Shown: positions 1 to 5,592 of the stretch, one piece after another
Layout of the letters: the number at the start of each line of letters is the position of its first letter
Position numbering within the stretch: position 1 is the stretch's first letter
Origin: Thalassospiraceae bacterium
GTDB lineage: Bacteria; Pseudomonadota; Alphaproteobacteria; Rhodospirillales; Magnetovibrionaceae
Assembly: GCA_030637845.1 (NCBI GenBank)
Contig: DAOWFT010000187.1
Location: 1-5,592, forward strand
Length of the DNA: 5,592 bases
Direction of reading: 5' to 3'
Translations under genes and position numbers: made by a program
The notes under the pieces: model-generated
What the model was told of the DNA's origin: nothing
Database searches by the model: none
Seen by the model: only the letters and a program-made list of their open reading frames with translations

Positions 1-606
1 CGCATCAAACACATGGCCAAGCCCTGCGCCGACACTGGAGAAAACTACCGTGCCGGGAATGATGCCAAAGAATGTTGCAATAACGTAGGTGCTAAGACGA
101 ACACCCAAAAGCGCAGGCACAATATTTACCAGCCAAAACGGAAACGCTGGGACCAAGCGCAAGAATAAAAGATAGCTAAAGGCGTTTTTATTAAACCCTT
201 TCTCCAGTTTGATAAGCATATTCCCGGCCTTGGCCCGAGCCAAATCGGCAAAAGCGTGACGGGTGGCAATAAATATTATTGTGGCACCCACGGTGGCGGC
301 AAACACGGCGGCTATGGAGTTAACCGCCGTTCCAAAAATAAACGCACCCCCCAATGACATCCACACCGCACCAGGCAGCGAAAGAGCCACTATCACCGTA
401 TAGGCGGCCATATAGGCGGATATGGCCAATACCGGGTTGGCCCCGGCCCATCCCATAAGGGCCTCACGATTGGCGGCTATGGCTTCAAAACTAAGGTATT
501 GGTGCCAGCCCATGGCGAAAAAAAACCCGGCCCCGGAGGCAATAACCAGTATGGGGATAAATCTATTTAACCCATTGTTTTTTATTGTTTTTTTTGTCTG
601 ATTCAT
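1..606 (-). CDS. TVP38/TMEM64 family (SNARE-associated/DedA-like) membrane protein, C-terminus cut by window edge
   Basis: Reading the minus strand from the ATG at 606-604 gives 202 uninterrupted codons to the window edge, so the end of the gene is missing. An AGGAG ribosome binding site lies at 620-616, 9 bases before the ATG, which fixes the start. The product is very hydrophobic. A first membrane segment covers about residues 15-32, and others fall at roughly 57-77, 80-115, 145-166 and 172-195. Family features are the glycine-rich GGAFIFG block (86-92), the L-x-R-L-x-P-x-x-P segment ending in Asn (149-161), and a later FFGIIPGT stretch (179-186). These match the SNARE-associated/TVP38 domain of bacterial inner-membrane proteins. 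The family is thought to relate to lipid scramblase or transporter activity, but the substrate of this member cannot be told. Family members are usually about 220-250 residues, so some 20-50 residues are probably missing. The gene is divergent from rpmH and therefore has its own promoter. Family assignment is firm; function is not. Confidence 0.9.
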   Translation of the reverse strand, partial: MNQTKKTIKNNGLNRFIPILVIASGAGFFFAMGWHQYLSFEAIAANREALMGWAGANPVLAISAYMAAYTVIVALSLPGAVWMSLGGAFIFGTAVNSIAAVFAATVGATIIFIATRHAFADLARAKAGNMLIKLEKGFNKNAFSYLLFLRLVPAFPFWLVNIVPALLGVRLSTYVIATFFGIIPGTVVFSSVGAGLGHVFDA

Positions 607-772
607 ATTTTTTATCTCCTAAGGCAACCAAATAACAACCCAATATATGGTCCAAATGTGACAAAAGCGCTAGTGTCGGCAAAAAAATGGTCATTTCCTT
701 GCCCTTGGGCCGTTGACTTGGGCTCTGAAGCGGCTTATACCCCGAGCCTGATTTTACCTACGGAGAAAGCCC
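607..772. other. Divergent intergenic region between the TVP38-like gene and rpmH
   Basis: These 166 bases separate two divergently read genes and must carry both sets of start signals. The left end holds the minus-strand ribosome binding site (616-620). The right end holds the rpmH promoter candidate and its ribosome binding site GGAG at 762-765. For the leftward gene the only promoter hint I see is an AT-rich TATATT-like stretch around 643-648 read on the minus strand. It lacks a convincing -35 partner, so I do not call it. No small gene, RNA gene or strong hairpin is visible here. Confidence 0.7.
713..740 (+). promoter_or_regulatory. Sigma-70-type promoter candidate for the rpmH operon
   Basis: TTGACT at 713-718 matches the -35 consensus in five of six bases, including the TTGAC core favoured in Alphaproteobacteria. 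It is followed after 16 bases by TTATAC at 735-740, a fair -10 element. Transcription would begin near 746-748, leaving a leader of about 25 bases before the rpmH GTG, with the ribosome binding site at 762-765. The position, immediately upstream of a highly expressed ribosomal protein gene and divergent from the neighbour, supports the call. This is pattern matching by eye; the start site is inferred. Confidence 0.6.
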
Positions 773-907
773 GTGAAACGTACATACCAGCCAAGCAAGC
801 TTATTCGCAAACGCCGCCACGGGTTCCGTGCGCGTATGGCCACAGTCGGCGGACGCCGCATACTGGCAGCGCGCCGCGCCAAGGGGCGTAAGCGCCTTTC
901 TGCCTAA
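773..907 (+). CDS. rpmH: 50S ribosomal protein bL34
   Basis: A 44-codon gene starting with GTG at 773-775 and ending in TAA at 905-907, followed directly by an in-frame TAG (908-910). It encodes ribosomal protein bL34, a small component of the large ribosomal subunit that contacts 23S rRNA. The product is extremely basic and collinear with the family from end to end: it opens with (M)KRTYQPSK, continues with RKRRHGFRARM in the middle, and ends in KGRKRLSA. The length of 44 residues is typical of the family. GGAG at 762-765 sits 7 bases before the GTG and supports this non-ATG start; no in-frame ATG occurs before codon 22. It is the first gene of the cluster, 19 bases ahead of rnpA, an almost universal bacterial pairing. 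Overlapping longer reading frames on both strands are shadows of this gene. Confidence 0.98.
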   Translation: MKRTYQPSKLIRKRRHGFRARMATVGGRRILAARRAKGRKRLSA

Positions 908-926
908 TAGCCAGGTCTCCGGATAA

Positions 927-1316
927 ATGACAGTCGCGCTCATGCGTATTAAGCATCGCCCGGAATTTCTTCGGGTTGCATCTTCCGGTAAAAAATGGGC
1001 CGCACCCGGCCTTGTCCTTCAAATTCGACAAAACAAAAAAATTAACAGCTCAGTTGCTGATGGTATTTTACGCATAGGATTTACCGTTAGCCGCAAGGTG
1101 GGAAATGCAGTTGCCCGCAATAGGGCCAAACGTCGCCTTCGTGCACTAACCAATGAAATAATGCCAGCATTTGCCAAGCCAGGATTTGATTATGTGCTTA
1201 TTGGCAGACATTCCACAATCAAGCGCCCGTTTGAAATGCTGAAACAAGATTTAAAAAATGCCTTGAGCAAAACCGGAACCGCAATGGCCACCTCTGCAAA
1301 GGATAGGGCCAAATGA
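927..1316 (+). CDS. rnpA: Ribonuclease P protein component
   Basis: Encodes the 129-residue protein subunit of RNase P, which assists the catalytic RNA in removing 5' leaders from precursor tRNAs. The signature is clear: GFTVSRKVGNAVARNR at 51-66 continues into KRRLR, forming the basic RNR helix that binds the RNA. An N-terminal PEFLRVASSGKKW segment (12-24) and a FDYVLIGR strand further on also fit. Length is in the normal range (110-140). The start is the ATG at 927. Shine-Dalgarno support is weak (AGG at 913-915, GGA at 921-923), and a second in-frame ATG at 942 is the alternative start, with no better site. The gene lies 19 bases after rpmH, and its last four bases, ATGA, are shared with the start of yidD, so the two are probably translationally coupled. 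The last 15 or so residues, Ala/Lys/Thr-rich, are a non-conserved tail. Confidence 0.97.
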   Translation: MTVALMRIKHRPEFLRVASSGKKWAAPGLVLQIRQNKKINSSVADGILRIGFTVSRKVGNAVARNRAKRRLRALTNEIMPAFAKPGFDYVLIGRHSTIKRPFEMLKQDLKNALSKTGTAMATSAKDRAK

Positions 1317-1612
1317 CCCCTCTTGCTCACATATTTCGCGGCCTTATAAAGGTATATCAGTGGACCATATCGCCCATTCTGGGTTCCAGTTGTCGTTTTC
1401 ATCCGACCTGTTCCCAGTATGCGCTAGAAGCTATAAAAACCCATGGGGGTATCCGTGGCGGAGTGCTTGCTGTAAAACGCATTTCAAAATGTCATCCATG
1501 GCACGAGGGCGGTATTGACCCGGTGCCAGAAATAAATCACGGTGACGCCAAATTAAACGAAAACAACTCGCGCTTGAAAGCCGAGCATCGGGGAAAAGGT
1601 TTACTAAAATAA
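1313..1612 (+). CDS. yidD: Membrane protein insertion efficiency factor YidD
   Basis: Encodes 99 residues of the YidD family, a small protein peripheral to the inner membrane that aids YidC-dependent insertion of membrane proteins. An amphipathic N-terminal stretch (about 5-24, with YQWTISP at 15-21) precedes the diagnostic CRFHPTCSQYA block at 27-37 and the RISKCHPWHEGGIDPVP block at 56-72. The three family cysteines, C27, C33 and C60, are all present. Residues 73-99 form a hydrophilic, charged tail without recognisable motifs. The ATG overlaps the rnpA stop as ATGA, and AAGGA at 1299-1303, inside rnpA, gives a good ribosome binding site 9 bases upstream. The stop codon shares one base with the yidC start (TAATG). 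Position between rnpA and yidC is the usual one. Confidence 0.97.
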   Translation: MTPLAHIFRGLIKVYQWTISPILGSSCRFHPTCSQYALEAIKTHGGIRGGVLAVKRISKCHPWHEGGIDPVPEINHGDAKLNENNSRLKAEHRGKGLLK

Positions 1613-3381
1613 TGGATCATGATTACCGCAACCTGATTATGGCAATAGCCCTTTCCGGACTTATCCTTCTGGGCTGGGAAGCAATGTTCCCATCCCCCGA
1701 AACACCGCCCGAGGTCGCAACCACAACATCAACAACGGCGCCAAGCCCAACAAGCACCGCACCAAGCACCGCACCAAGCCCGAGCGGCGATGTCTCAGCG
1801 CCTAGTGCAACACCATCTGGTGTTGAGGTTCCGGGTGGACAGGCATCTGTTGCGCTATCGGGTGTAAGCTCGGTTGACGAATTGCTGGCCCAAAGCAAGC
1901 GCATAAAAATCAATTCAAAAGGTATTAGCGGCTCTATTTCACTAATTGGTGGCCGCATGGATGATGTGATTTTGAATAATTACAACGTCAAACTGCACGA
2001 AGAAGACAACAAGGTTCGTGTTTTCTCGCCTAAGGGTCAGGTTGGATCATACTTCGCCGAATATGGTTGGGTCGGCAAAGGTTATGGCGCGGGGCAATTG
2101 CCCGGTGCAGATACACCGTGGCAGACAAACGATAGAACTTTAAGCGAAAACAGCCCCGTTACCCTGACGTGGGATAACGGAAATGGTCTTAAATTTACCC
2201 GCACCATTTCTATTGATTCTGATTTCATGTTTAACGTCACCCAAACGGTAGAAAATAATTCGGGTCAGCCAATTACACTTAACCCATACGCGCTAATTTC
2301 ACGCTGGGGAACACCGGATGTTACCGGGTTCTTTATCTTGCACGAAGGCCTGCTCGGCGTGCTTGATGGAACCCTGACCGAAATTGATTACAGCGATTTG
2401 GTTGACGACGGCGCATCCAAGGCACCAACAACCGGTGGCTGGGTTGGAATAACCGATAAATATTGGCTAGCGGCGCTTGTGCCCGACCAAAAAATGCCGG
2501 TCGACACCCGTTTTGTTCATCGTAACGATGCAGGTATCGATAAATACCAAACAGATTTTCTTGGCGGTTCTATGGTTATTCAACCGGGTGGAGCCACATC
2601 CAGCAATAGCCGTCTTTTTGCAGGGGCCAAAGAAGTAACACTGCTTGATCGTTACACCGACAAAGAAGACGTTACCCGTTTTGACTTGGCAGTTGATTTC
2701 GGCTGGTTTTATTTCATGACCAAACCGATTTTTTACGCACTTAATTTTTTCCACAGCGCGCTGGGTAATTTTGGTCTTGGCATTTTGTTGCTGACCGTGA
2801 TGATTAAACTTGTGTTTTTCCCACTGGCCAACAAATCATATAAAGCCATGGCCAAGATGCGTGAACTGCAGCCGGAAATAAAAATTTTGCAGGAACGCTA
2901 CAAAGAAGACAAGACACAGCTTAACCAACAAATGATGGCGCTTTATAAAAAGAAGGGTGCAAACCCTGCGGCTGGTTGCCTGCCTATTGTTGTTCAGATA
3001 CCGGTATTTTTTGCGCTTTATAAAGTTTTGTTTGTAACCATCGAAATGCGTCATGCGCCATTTTATGGGTGGATACAAGATCTTTCCGCGCCCGACCCAA
3101 CCACACTTTTCAATCTGTTCGGATTGATACCGTGGACTCCGCCAGATTTTTTAATGATTGGCATCTGGCCTTTGATGATGGGCATTTCAATGTTCCTACA
3201 GCAAAAGCTTAATCCACAGCCAACTGACCCGATACAGGCCAAGGTCTTTATGTTCTTGCCTATCTTTTTTACTTTCCTTTTGGCGCCATTCCCTGCCGGT
3301 TTGGTTATTTATTGGGCATGGAACAATACGCTTTCCATACTCCAACAATGGACAATCATGAAACGCATGGGCGTTAAATAG
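1612..3381 (+). CDS. yidC: Membrane protein insertase YidC (Oxa1 family)
   Basis: Encodes a 589-residue inner-membrane insertase that works alone or with SecYEG to insert and fold membrane proteins. Membrane segment 1 spans about residues 7-26. A Thr/Ser/Pro/Ala-rich linker (about 30-82) leads to the periplasmic beta domain (about 97-355). An amphipathic helix (363-381) follows, then segment 2 (384-405), a charged cytoplasmic helical hairpin (406-452), segment 3 (456-475), segment 4 (513-530) and segments 5 and 6 (544-578). The periplasmic domain and 589-residue length are those of Gram-negative YidC, not of the short Gram-positive form. K399 in segment 2 lies where E. coli has R366 in the hydrophilic groove, so the positive charge is kept. 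The NPAAGCLP and FPAGLVIYW motifs are typical. The start overlaps the yidD stop by one base, with AAGG at 1596-1599 a rather distant ribosome binding site, suggesting coupled translation. The C-terminus is short, lacking a long basic tail. Confidence 0.98.
   Translation: MDHDYRNLIMAIALSGLILLGWEAMFPSPETPPEVATTTSTTAPSPTSTAPSTAPSPSGDVSAPSATPSGVEVPGGQASVALSGVSSVDELLAQSKRIKINSKGISGSISLIGGRMDDVILNNYNVKLHEEDNKVRVFSPKGQVGSYFAEYGWVGKGYGAGQLPGADTPWQTNDRTLSENSPVTLTWDNGNGLKFTRTISIDSDFMFNVTQTVENNSGQPITLNPYALISRWGTPDVTGFFILHEGLLGVLDGTLTEIDYSDLVDDGASKAPTTGGWVGITDKYWLAALVPDQKMPVDTRFVHRNDAGIDKYQTDFLGGSMVIQPGGATSSNSRLFAGAKEVTLLDRYTDKEDVTRFDLAVDFGWFYFMTKPIFYALNFFHSALGNFGLGILLLTVMIKLVFFPLANKSYKAMAKMRELQPEIKILQERYKEDKTQLNQQMMALYKKKGANPAAGCLPIVVQIPVFFALYKVLFVTIEMRHAPFYGWIQDLSAPDPTTLFNLFGLIPWTPPDFLMIGIWPLMMGISMFLQQKLNPQPTDPIQAKVFMFLPIFFTFLLAPFPAGLVIYWAWNNTLSILQQWTIMKRMGVK
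1751..1774 (+). repeat. Two tandem 12-base units inside yidC
   Basis: The 12-base unit CAAGCACCGCAC occurs twice in perfect tandem, flanked by partial copies (CAAGCCC at 1742-1748 and at 1775-1781). It is in frame and encodes a Ser-Thr-Ala-Pro repeat at about residues 48-57 of YidC, within the low-complexity linker between the first membrane segment and the periplasmic domain. Such a repeat can change length by slippage without breaking the frame. The repeat is directly seen; any functional effect is inference. Confidence 0.85.
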
Positions 3382-3412
3382 ATAGGCACATCTGTGCTAA
3401 TGGAAATGCTCA

Positions 3413-4087
3413 ATGAACGAGTCCAAATCAGGGGCACTAAATCCAATAGAAGAGTTCCAGCCCGACGAGGTTGAATATGGGCGCGTGCTATTTTCTGGTG
3501 AATGTACTTTCATGCTTGGTGCTGCCGGGCTTGACCAAATACCCGAGACAGAACTTCCCGAAATTGCTTTTGCCGGACGTTCCAATGTTGGTAAATCATC
3601 GCTGATAAATGCGCTGACCAACCGCAATGCATTGGCACGCACATCACATACCCCGGGTCGTACCCAGCAAATAAATTTTTTCGATTTGGCGGGCCGCATA
3701 ACCATTGGTGATTTGCCCGGATATGGCTATGCCCGTGCACCGAAAGACCAAGTTGCCAAGTGGACCAGCATGGTAAATGGGTATCTAAAAGGTCGCAGGC
3801 AACTGGTTCGGGTAATGCTGTTGATAGATGCCCGTCACGGCATCAAGGATGTTGACCGCAAAGTTATGAAGATGCTCGACGTTGCCGCGGTCAGCTATCA
3901 GGTGGTACTAACCAAGGCTGACAAAATAAAAGAAAAAGAACGCACGCGCGTTGTGAATAAAACGACAGCCGAGCTATCCACCCATATTGCGGCCTATCCA
4001 TTTATTCATCTTTGCAGCTCACACAAAGGGGCAGGCATAGGGGCCCTTAGGGCCGACATAAGGCGCATCGCCAAAGATAGTCAATGA
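3413..4087 (+). CDS. yihA: Ribosome biogenesis GTP-binding protein YihA/YsxC (EngB)
   Basis: Encodes a 224-residue TRAFAC-class GTPase of the EngB family, needed for late assembly of the 50S ribosomal subunit in bacteria where it has been studied. All GTPase motifs are visible: the P-loop GRSNVGKSS (55-63), the switch I TPGRTQQINFF segment (80-90), the G3 motif DLPGYGYA (100-107), the G4 motif TKAD (167-170) and a G5-like CSSHKG (201-206). The LIDARHGIKDVD stretch (137-148) is also typical of EngB. The first 25 or so residues are an acidic extension before the usual family start. The ATG at 3413 has GGA at 3402-3404 eight bases upstream. The gene follows yidC after 31 bases, the order expected in Alphaproteobacteria, and is likely in the same transcript. 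No lesion or missing key residue is seen. Confidence 0.97.
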   Translation: MNESKSGALNPIEEFQPDEVEYGRVLFSGECTFMLGAAGLDQIPETELPEIAFAGRSNVGKSSLINALTNRNALARTSHTPGRTQQINFFDLAGRITIGDLPGYGYARAPKDQVAKWTSMVNGYLKGRRQLVRVMLLIDARHGIKDVDRKVMKMLDVAAVSYQVVLTKADKIKEKERTRVVNKTTAELSTHIAAYPFIHLCSSHKGAGIGALRADIRRIAKDSQ

Positions 4088-4138
4088 GCATAGTTCCTAG
4101 TAGCTAATCAGGGAAAAATATTGTAATTTGCCGAAATC

Positions 4139-5059
4139 ATGAGCAAAGACAATGAAACATCGCTTAACAAAACCCATGAAGAGTGGCTGTCACAGGCAGC
4201 GACCCTGTCTGAAGCGTTGCCCTATATGCGGCGTTATGCGGGTGAAAACCTAGTCATTAAATATGGCGGCCATGCCATGGGTGATGATGCGCTGGCGAAG
4301 CTTTTTGCCCGGGATGTGGTATTGTTGCGCCAAATTGGGGCCAACCCAGTAGTGGTTCATGGTGGCGGCCCGCAAATTGGCGAGATGCTAAAAAAACTAA
4401 AAATCGAAAGCGAATTCATTCAAGGTCTCAGGGTTACCGATAAAGAAACCGTTGACGTTGTGGAAATGGTCTTGGCCGGAAGCATAAACAAACACATTGT
4501 TTCCCAAATAAATGCCCAAGGCGGATTTGCCGTGGGCCTTTCGGGCAAAGACGGTAATCTTATAAAGGCAGAAAAATTACGGCGTACCATGCGCGACCCG
4601 GATTCAAATATTGAACGCATTCTAGATCTTGGTCTGGTTGGTGAACCAAAAGAAATTACTCCGCATATTTTGGATAATTTTGAAGAATCCGACATCACCC
4701 CGGTTATCGCCCCCATTGGTTCAGGGCCAAAAGGCGAAACCCTTAACATCAATGCCGATACCGCAGCTGGCGCCATAGCGGGCGCAATAAACGCCAAGCG
4801 TTTATTGATGCTGACAGATGTTGTTGGTGTGTTGGATACAACTGGCGAATTAATACCGGAGTTAACTGCATCTGAAGCACGCAAGCTTATTAAAAACGGA
4901 ACCATCGAGGGCGGAATGATACCCAAGGTCGAAACCTGTCTTAAAGCCATTGACGAAGGCGTCGAAGCGGCTGTCATTATTGATGGGCGGGTTCCCCATG
5001 CGCTGATACTGGAGCTATTTACCGAACACGGTGCCGGTACGCTTATCGAGGCAAACTGA
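4139..5059 (+). CDS. argB: Acetylglutamate kinase
   Basis: Encodes a 306-residue N-acetylglutamate kinase of the amino acid kinase family. The enzyme phosphorylates N-acetyl-L-glutamate with ATP, the second step of arginine synthesis, in the cytoplasm. Catalytic and binding features are intact: K41 followed by YGGHAM (42-47), HGGGPQIG (74-81), GLRVT (96-100), NINADTAAG (203-211) with D207, LTDVVGV (225-231), and GGMIPK (258-263) with K263. By motif position, K41, D207 and K263 correspond to the E. coli catalytic residues K8, D162 and K217. The N-terminal extension of about 35 residues (helical, 13-33) and the C-terminal LELFTEHGAGT stretch resemble hexameric, arginine-inhibited enzymes, so feedback inhibition is inferred. 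The ATG at 4139 has no clear Shine-Dalgarno sequence; an upstream in-frame TTG at 4121 is followed at once by TAA, so no longer start exists. The gap after yihA is 51 bases. Confidence 0.98.
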   Translation: MSKDNETSLNKTHEEWLSQAATLSEALPYMRRYAGENLVIKYGGHAMGDDALAKLFARDVVLLRQIGANPVVVHGGGPQIGEMLKKLKIESEFIQGLRVTDKETVDVVEMVLAGSINKHIVSQINAQGGFAVGLSGKDGNLIKAEKLRRTMRDPDSNIERILDLGLVGEPKEITPHILDNFEESDITPVIAPIGSGPKGETLNINADTAAGAIAGAINAKRLLMLTDVVGVLDTTGELIPELTASEARKLIKNGTIEGGMIPKVETCLKAIDEGVEAAVIIDGRVPHALILELFTEHGAGTLIEAN

Positions 5060-5070
5060 CGTTTACCTAG
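5047..5070. terminator. Imperfect hairpin across the convergent argB and EAL stops
   Basis: AAAC (5053-5056) pairs with GTTT (5061-5064) around a TGAC loop. After one C-A mismatch the stem continues as AGG (5049-5051) with CCT (5066-5068), and after another mismatch C5047 pairs with G5070. The argB TGA lies in the loop and the stop codon of the opposing gene lies in the right arm. No T-run follows on either strand, so it does not qualify as a standard intrinsic terminator. It is offered only as a possible 3' end or transcript-stabilising structure for the convergent pair. Confidence 0.2.
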
Positions 5071-5592
5071 TACCCGCTACGCGCCCTTATGCCGCCAGAT
5101 TTGGGAAATAAATGTTTGTACTTGCCCATATCAAACTTTTTGATATCGGCGTTGGGTTCGCCAAACAAATATCCTTGGGCGTAATTAATTCCGGCTTTGC
5201 GAACAAAATTTAGCCCTTCTTTGCTATCAACCATTTCGGCGATGGTTTCTATGGAAAGATTTTTGCACAAGGTTGCCATTGATTCTAGCAATGCCTTACC
5301 ACGACGGGCTTTTTGTGCATCTTTGACAACCGGGCCATCGATTTTCACCACGTCAACTTCAAGGCTCATCAAATAGCCAAAGCTAGCCGCACCAGCACCA
5401 AAATCGTCCAAGCAAACGTGATAACGTTTTTTACGCAACGACTGAATGAAATTATTAGCTGTTTCAAGGTCTTCCATCTTGGCCGATTCTGTTATTTCAA
5501 ACAAAAGCCTGCCTTCGGCCCATGGATTTTCTTTGAGCATATTGTGCAGTTTTTGAACATAAATTGTGTTGGAAACCGAATGGCCGGAAATA
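5067..5592 (-). CDS. EAL-domain protein (cyclic-di-GMP phosphodiesterase family), C-terminal part only
   Basis: The minus-strand frame is open from the right window edge (first full codon ends at 5591) to the TAG at 5069-5067, about 174 residues. An internal ATG at 5540 is not the true start: the preceding codons (ISGHSVSN) already match the EAL-domain segment that normally reads N-x-SG-x-S. The visible part is the second half of an EAL domain, which hydrolyses the second messenger cyclic-di-GMP when active. Seen in order are FEITES with the metal-binding Glu, CLDDFGAGAASFGYL with the Asp pair, VDVVKIDG with the catalytic Lys, AEMVD in place of the usual AEGVE, and AQGYLFGEP with the Gln. After the domain comes a short basic tail ending RARSGY. 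The EAL motif itself and any sensory or GGDEF domains lie outside the window, so activity and input cannot be judged. The gene converges on argB with 7 bases between stop codons. Confidence 0.93.
   Translation of the reverse strand, partial: ISGHSVSNTIYVQKLHNMLKENPWAEGRLLFEITESAKMEDLETANNFIQSLRKKRYHVCLDDFGAGAASFGYLMSLEVDVVKIDGPVVKDAQKARRGKALLESMATLCKNLSIETIAEMVDSKEGLNFVRKAGINYAQGYLFGEPNADIKKFDMGKYKHLFPKSGGIRARSGY

Noticed and set aside
607..772. Possible replication origin near rpmH
   Set aside because: rpmH adjoins dnaA and oriC in some bacteria, but I see no TTATCCACA-like boxes or AT-rich repeats here, no dnaA is present, and the alphaproteobacterial origin usually lies elsewhere.
658..1031. 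Open frames of 61-77 codons on both strands around rpmH
   Set aside because: They overlap rpmH, whose product matches bL34 over its full length. The alternative translations show no family motif and are explained by the GC-rich, Arg-rich coding of rpmH.
1623..1958. 111-codon open frame antisense to the start of yidC
   Set aside because: It is the mirror of the Thr/Ser/Pro/Ala-rich linker coding, giving a Gly/Val/Leu-rich artefact. Other antisense frames within yidC at 2467-2754 and 2836-3078 were rejected likewise.
4042..4054. GGCCC-TTA-GGGCC perfect stem near the end of yihA
   Set aside because: It lies inside yihA coding sequence more than 30 bases before the stop, has a three-base loop and no following T-run, and is best explained by chance in GC-rich codons.
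4088..4138. Possible separate promoter for argB
   Set aside because: TTCCTA at 4094-4099 and AATATT at 4117-4122 have 17-base spacing, but neither resembles the consensus well, so I do not annotate a promoter.
4420..4977. 185-codon open frame antisense to argB
   Set aside because: It lies wholly inside the conserved argB gene. Its Ser/Pro/Arg-rich translation is what the complementary frame of a normal gene gives, and no motif or ribosome binding site supports it.

Overview
The window looks like a chromosomal segment of an alphaproteobacterium. The main evidence is gene order: rpmH, rnpA, yidD, yidC, yihA (engB/ysxC) and argB run on the + strand. From general knowledge, this yidC-yihA-argB continuation is typical of Alphaproteobacteria, whereas in E. 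coli mnmE follows yidC. Details of the proteins agree, including a lysine at the conserved basic position of YidC and an ArgB with an N-terminal helix. Base composition is moderate, with many ATA and AT-ending codons, so this is not a very high-GC member of the class. Genus cannot be assigned by eye.

Layout. Positions 606 to 1 (minus strand, running off the left edge) encode most of a TVP38/TMEM64 (SNARE-associated/DedA-like) membrane protein. A divergent intergenic region of 166 bases (607-772) holds a good sigma-70-type promoter candidate for the + strand. From 773 to 5059 six + strand genes are tightly packed: rpmH (44 aa, GTG start), rnpA, yidD (4-base overlap with rnpA), yidC (1-base overlap with yidD), yihA and argB. 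Spacing suggests one long transcript, perhaps with argB less tightly coupled. At the right end the C-terminal part of an EAL-domain protein (cyclic-di-GMP phosphodiesterase family) lies on the minus strand, converging on argB with only 7 bases between stop codons. An imperfect hairpin spans that junction.

How the genes work together. The cluster serves protein synthesis and membrane biogenesis: ribosomal protein bL34, the protein subunit of RNase P, the YidD and YidC membrane-insertion factors, and a GTPase needed for assembly of the large ribosomal subunit. ArgB (second step of arginine synthesis) is a metabolic gene attached to the end. The flanking membrane protein and EAL protein are transcribed separately and have no evident functional link.

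I found no mobile element, CRISPR array, RNA gene, phage gene or unexplained system. Almost every base is accounted for by recognisable housekeeping genes. The findings are modest: a small in-frame repeat in the YidC linker, a hairpin across the convergent stops, an altered motif in the EAL domain and the overlap-coupled start sites.
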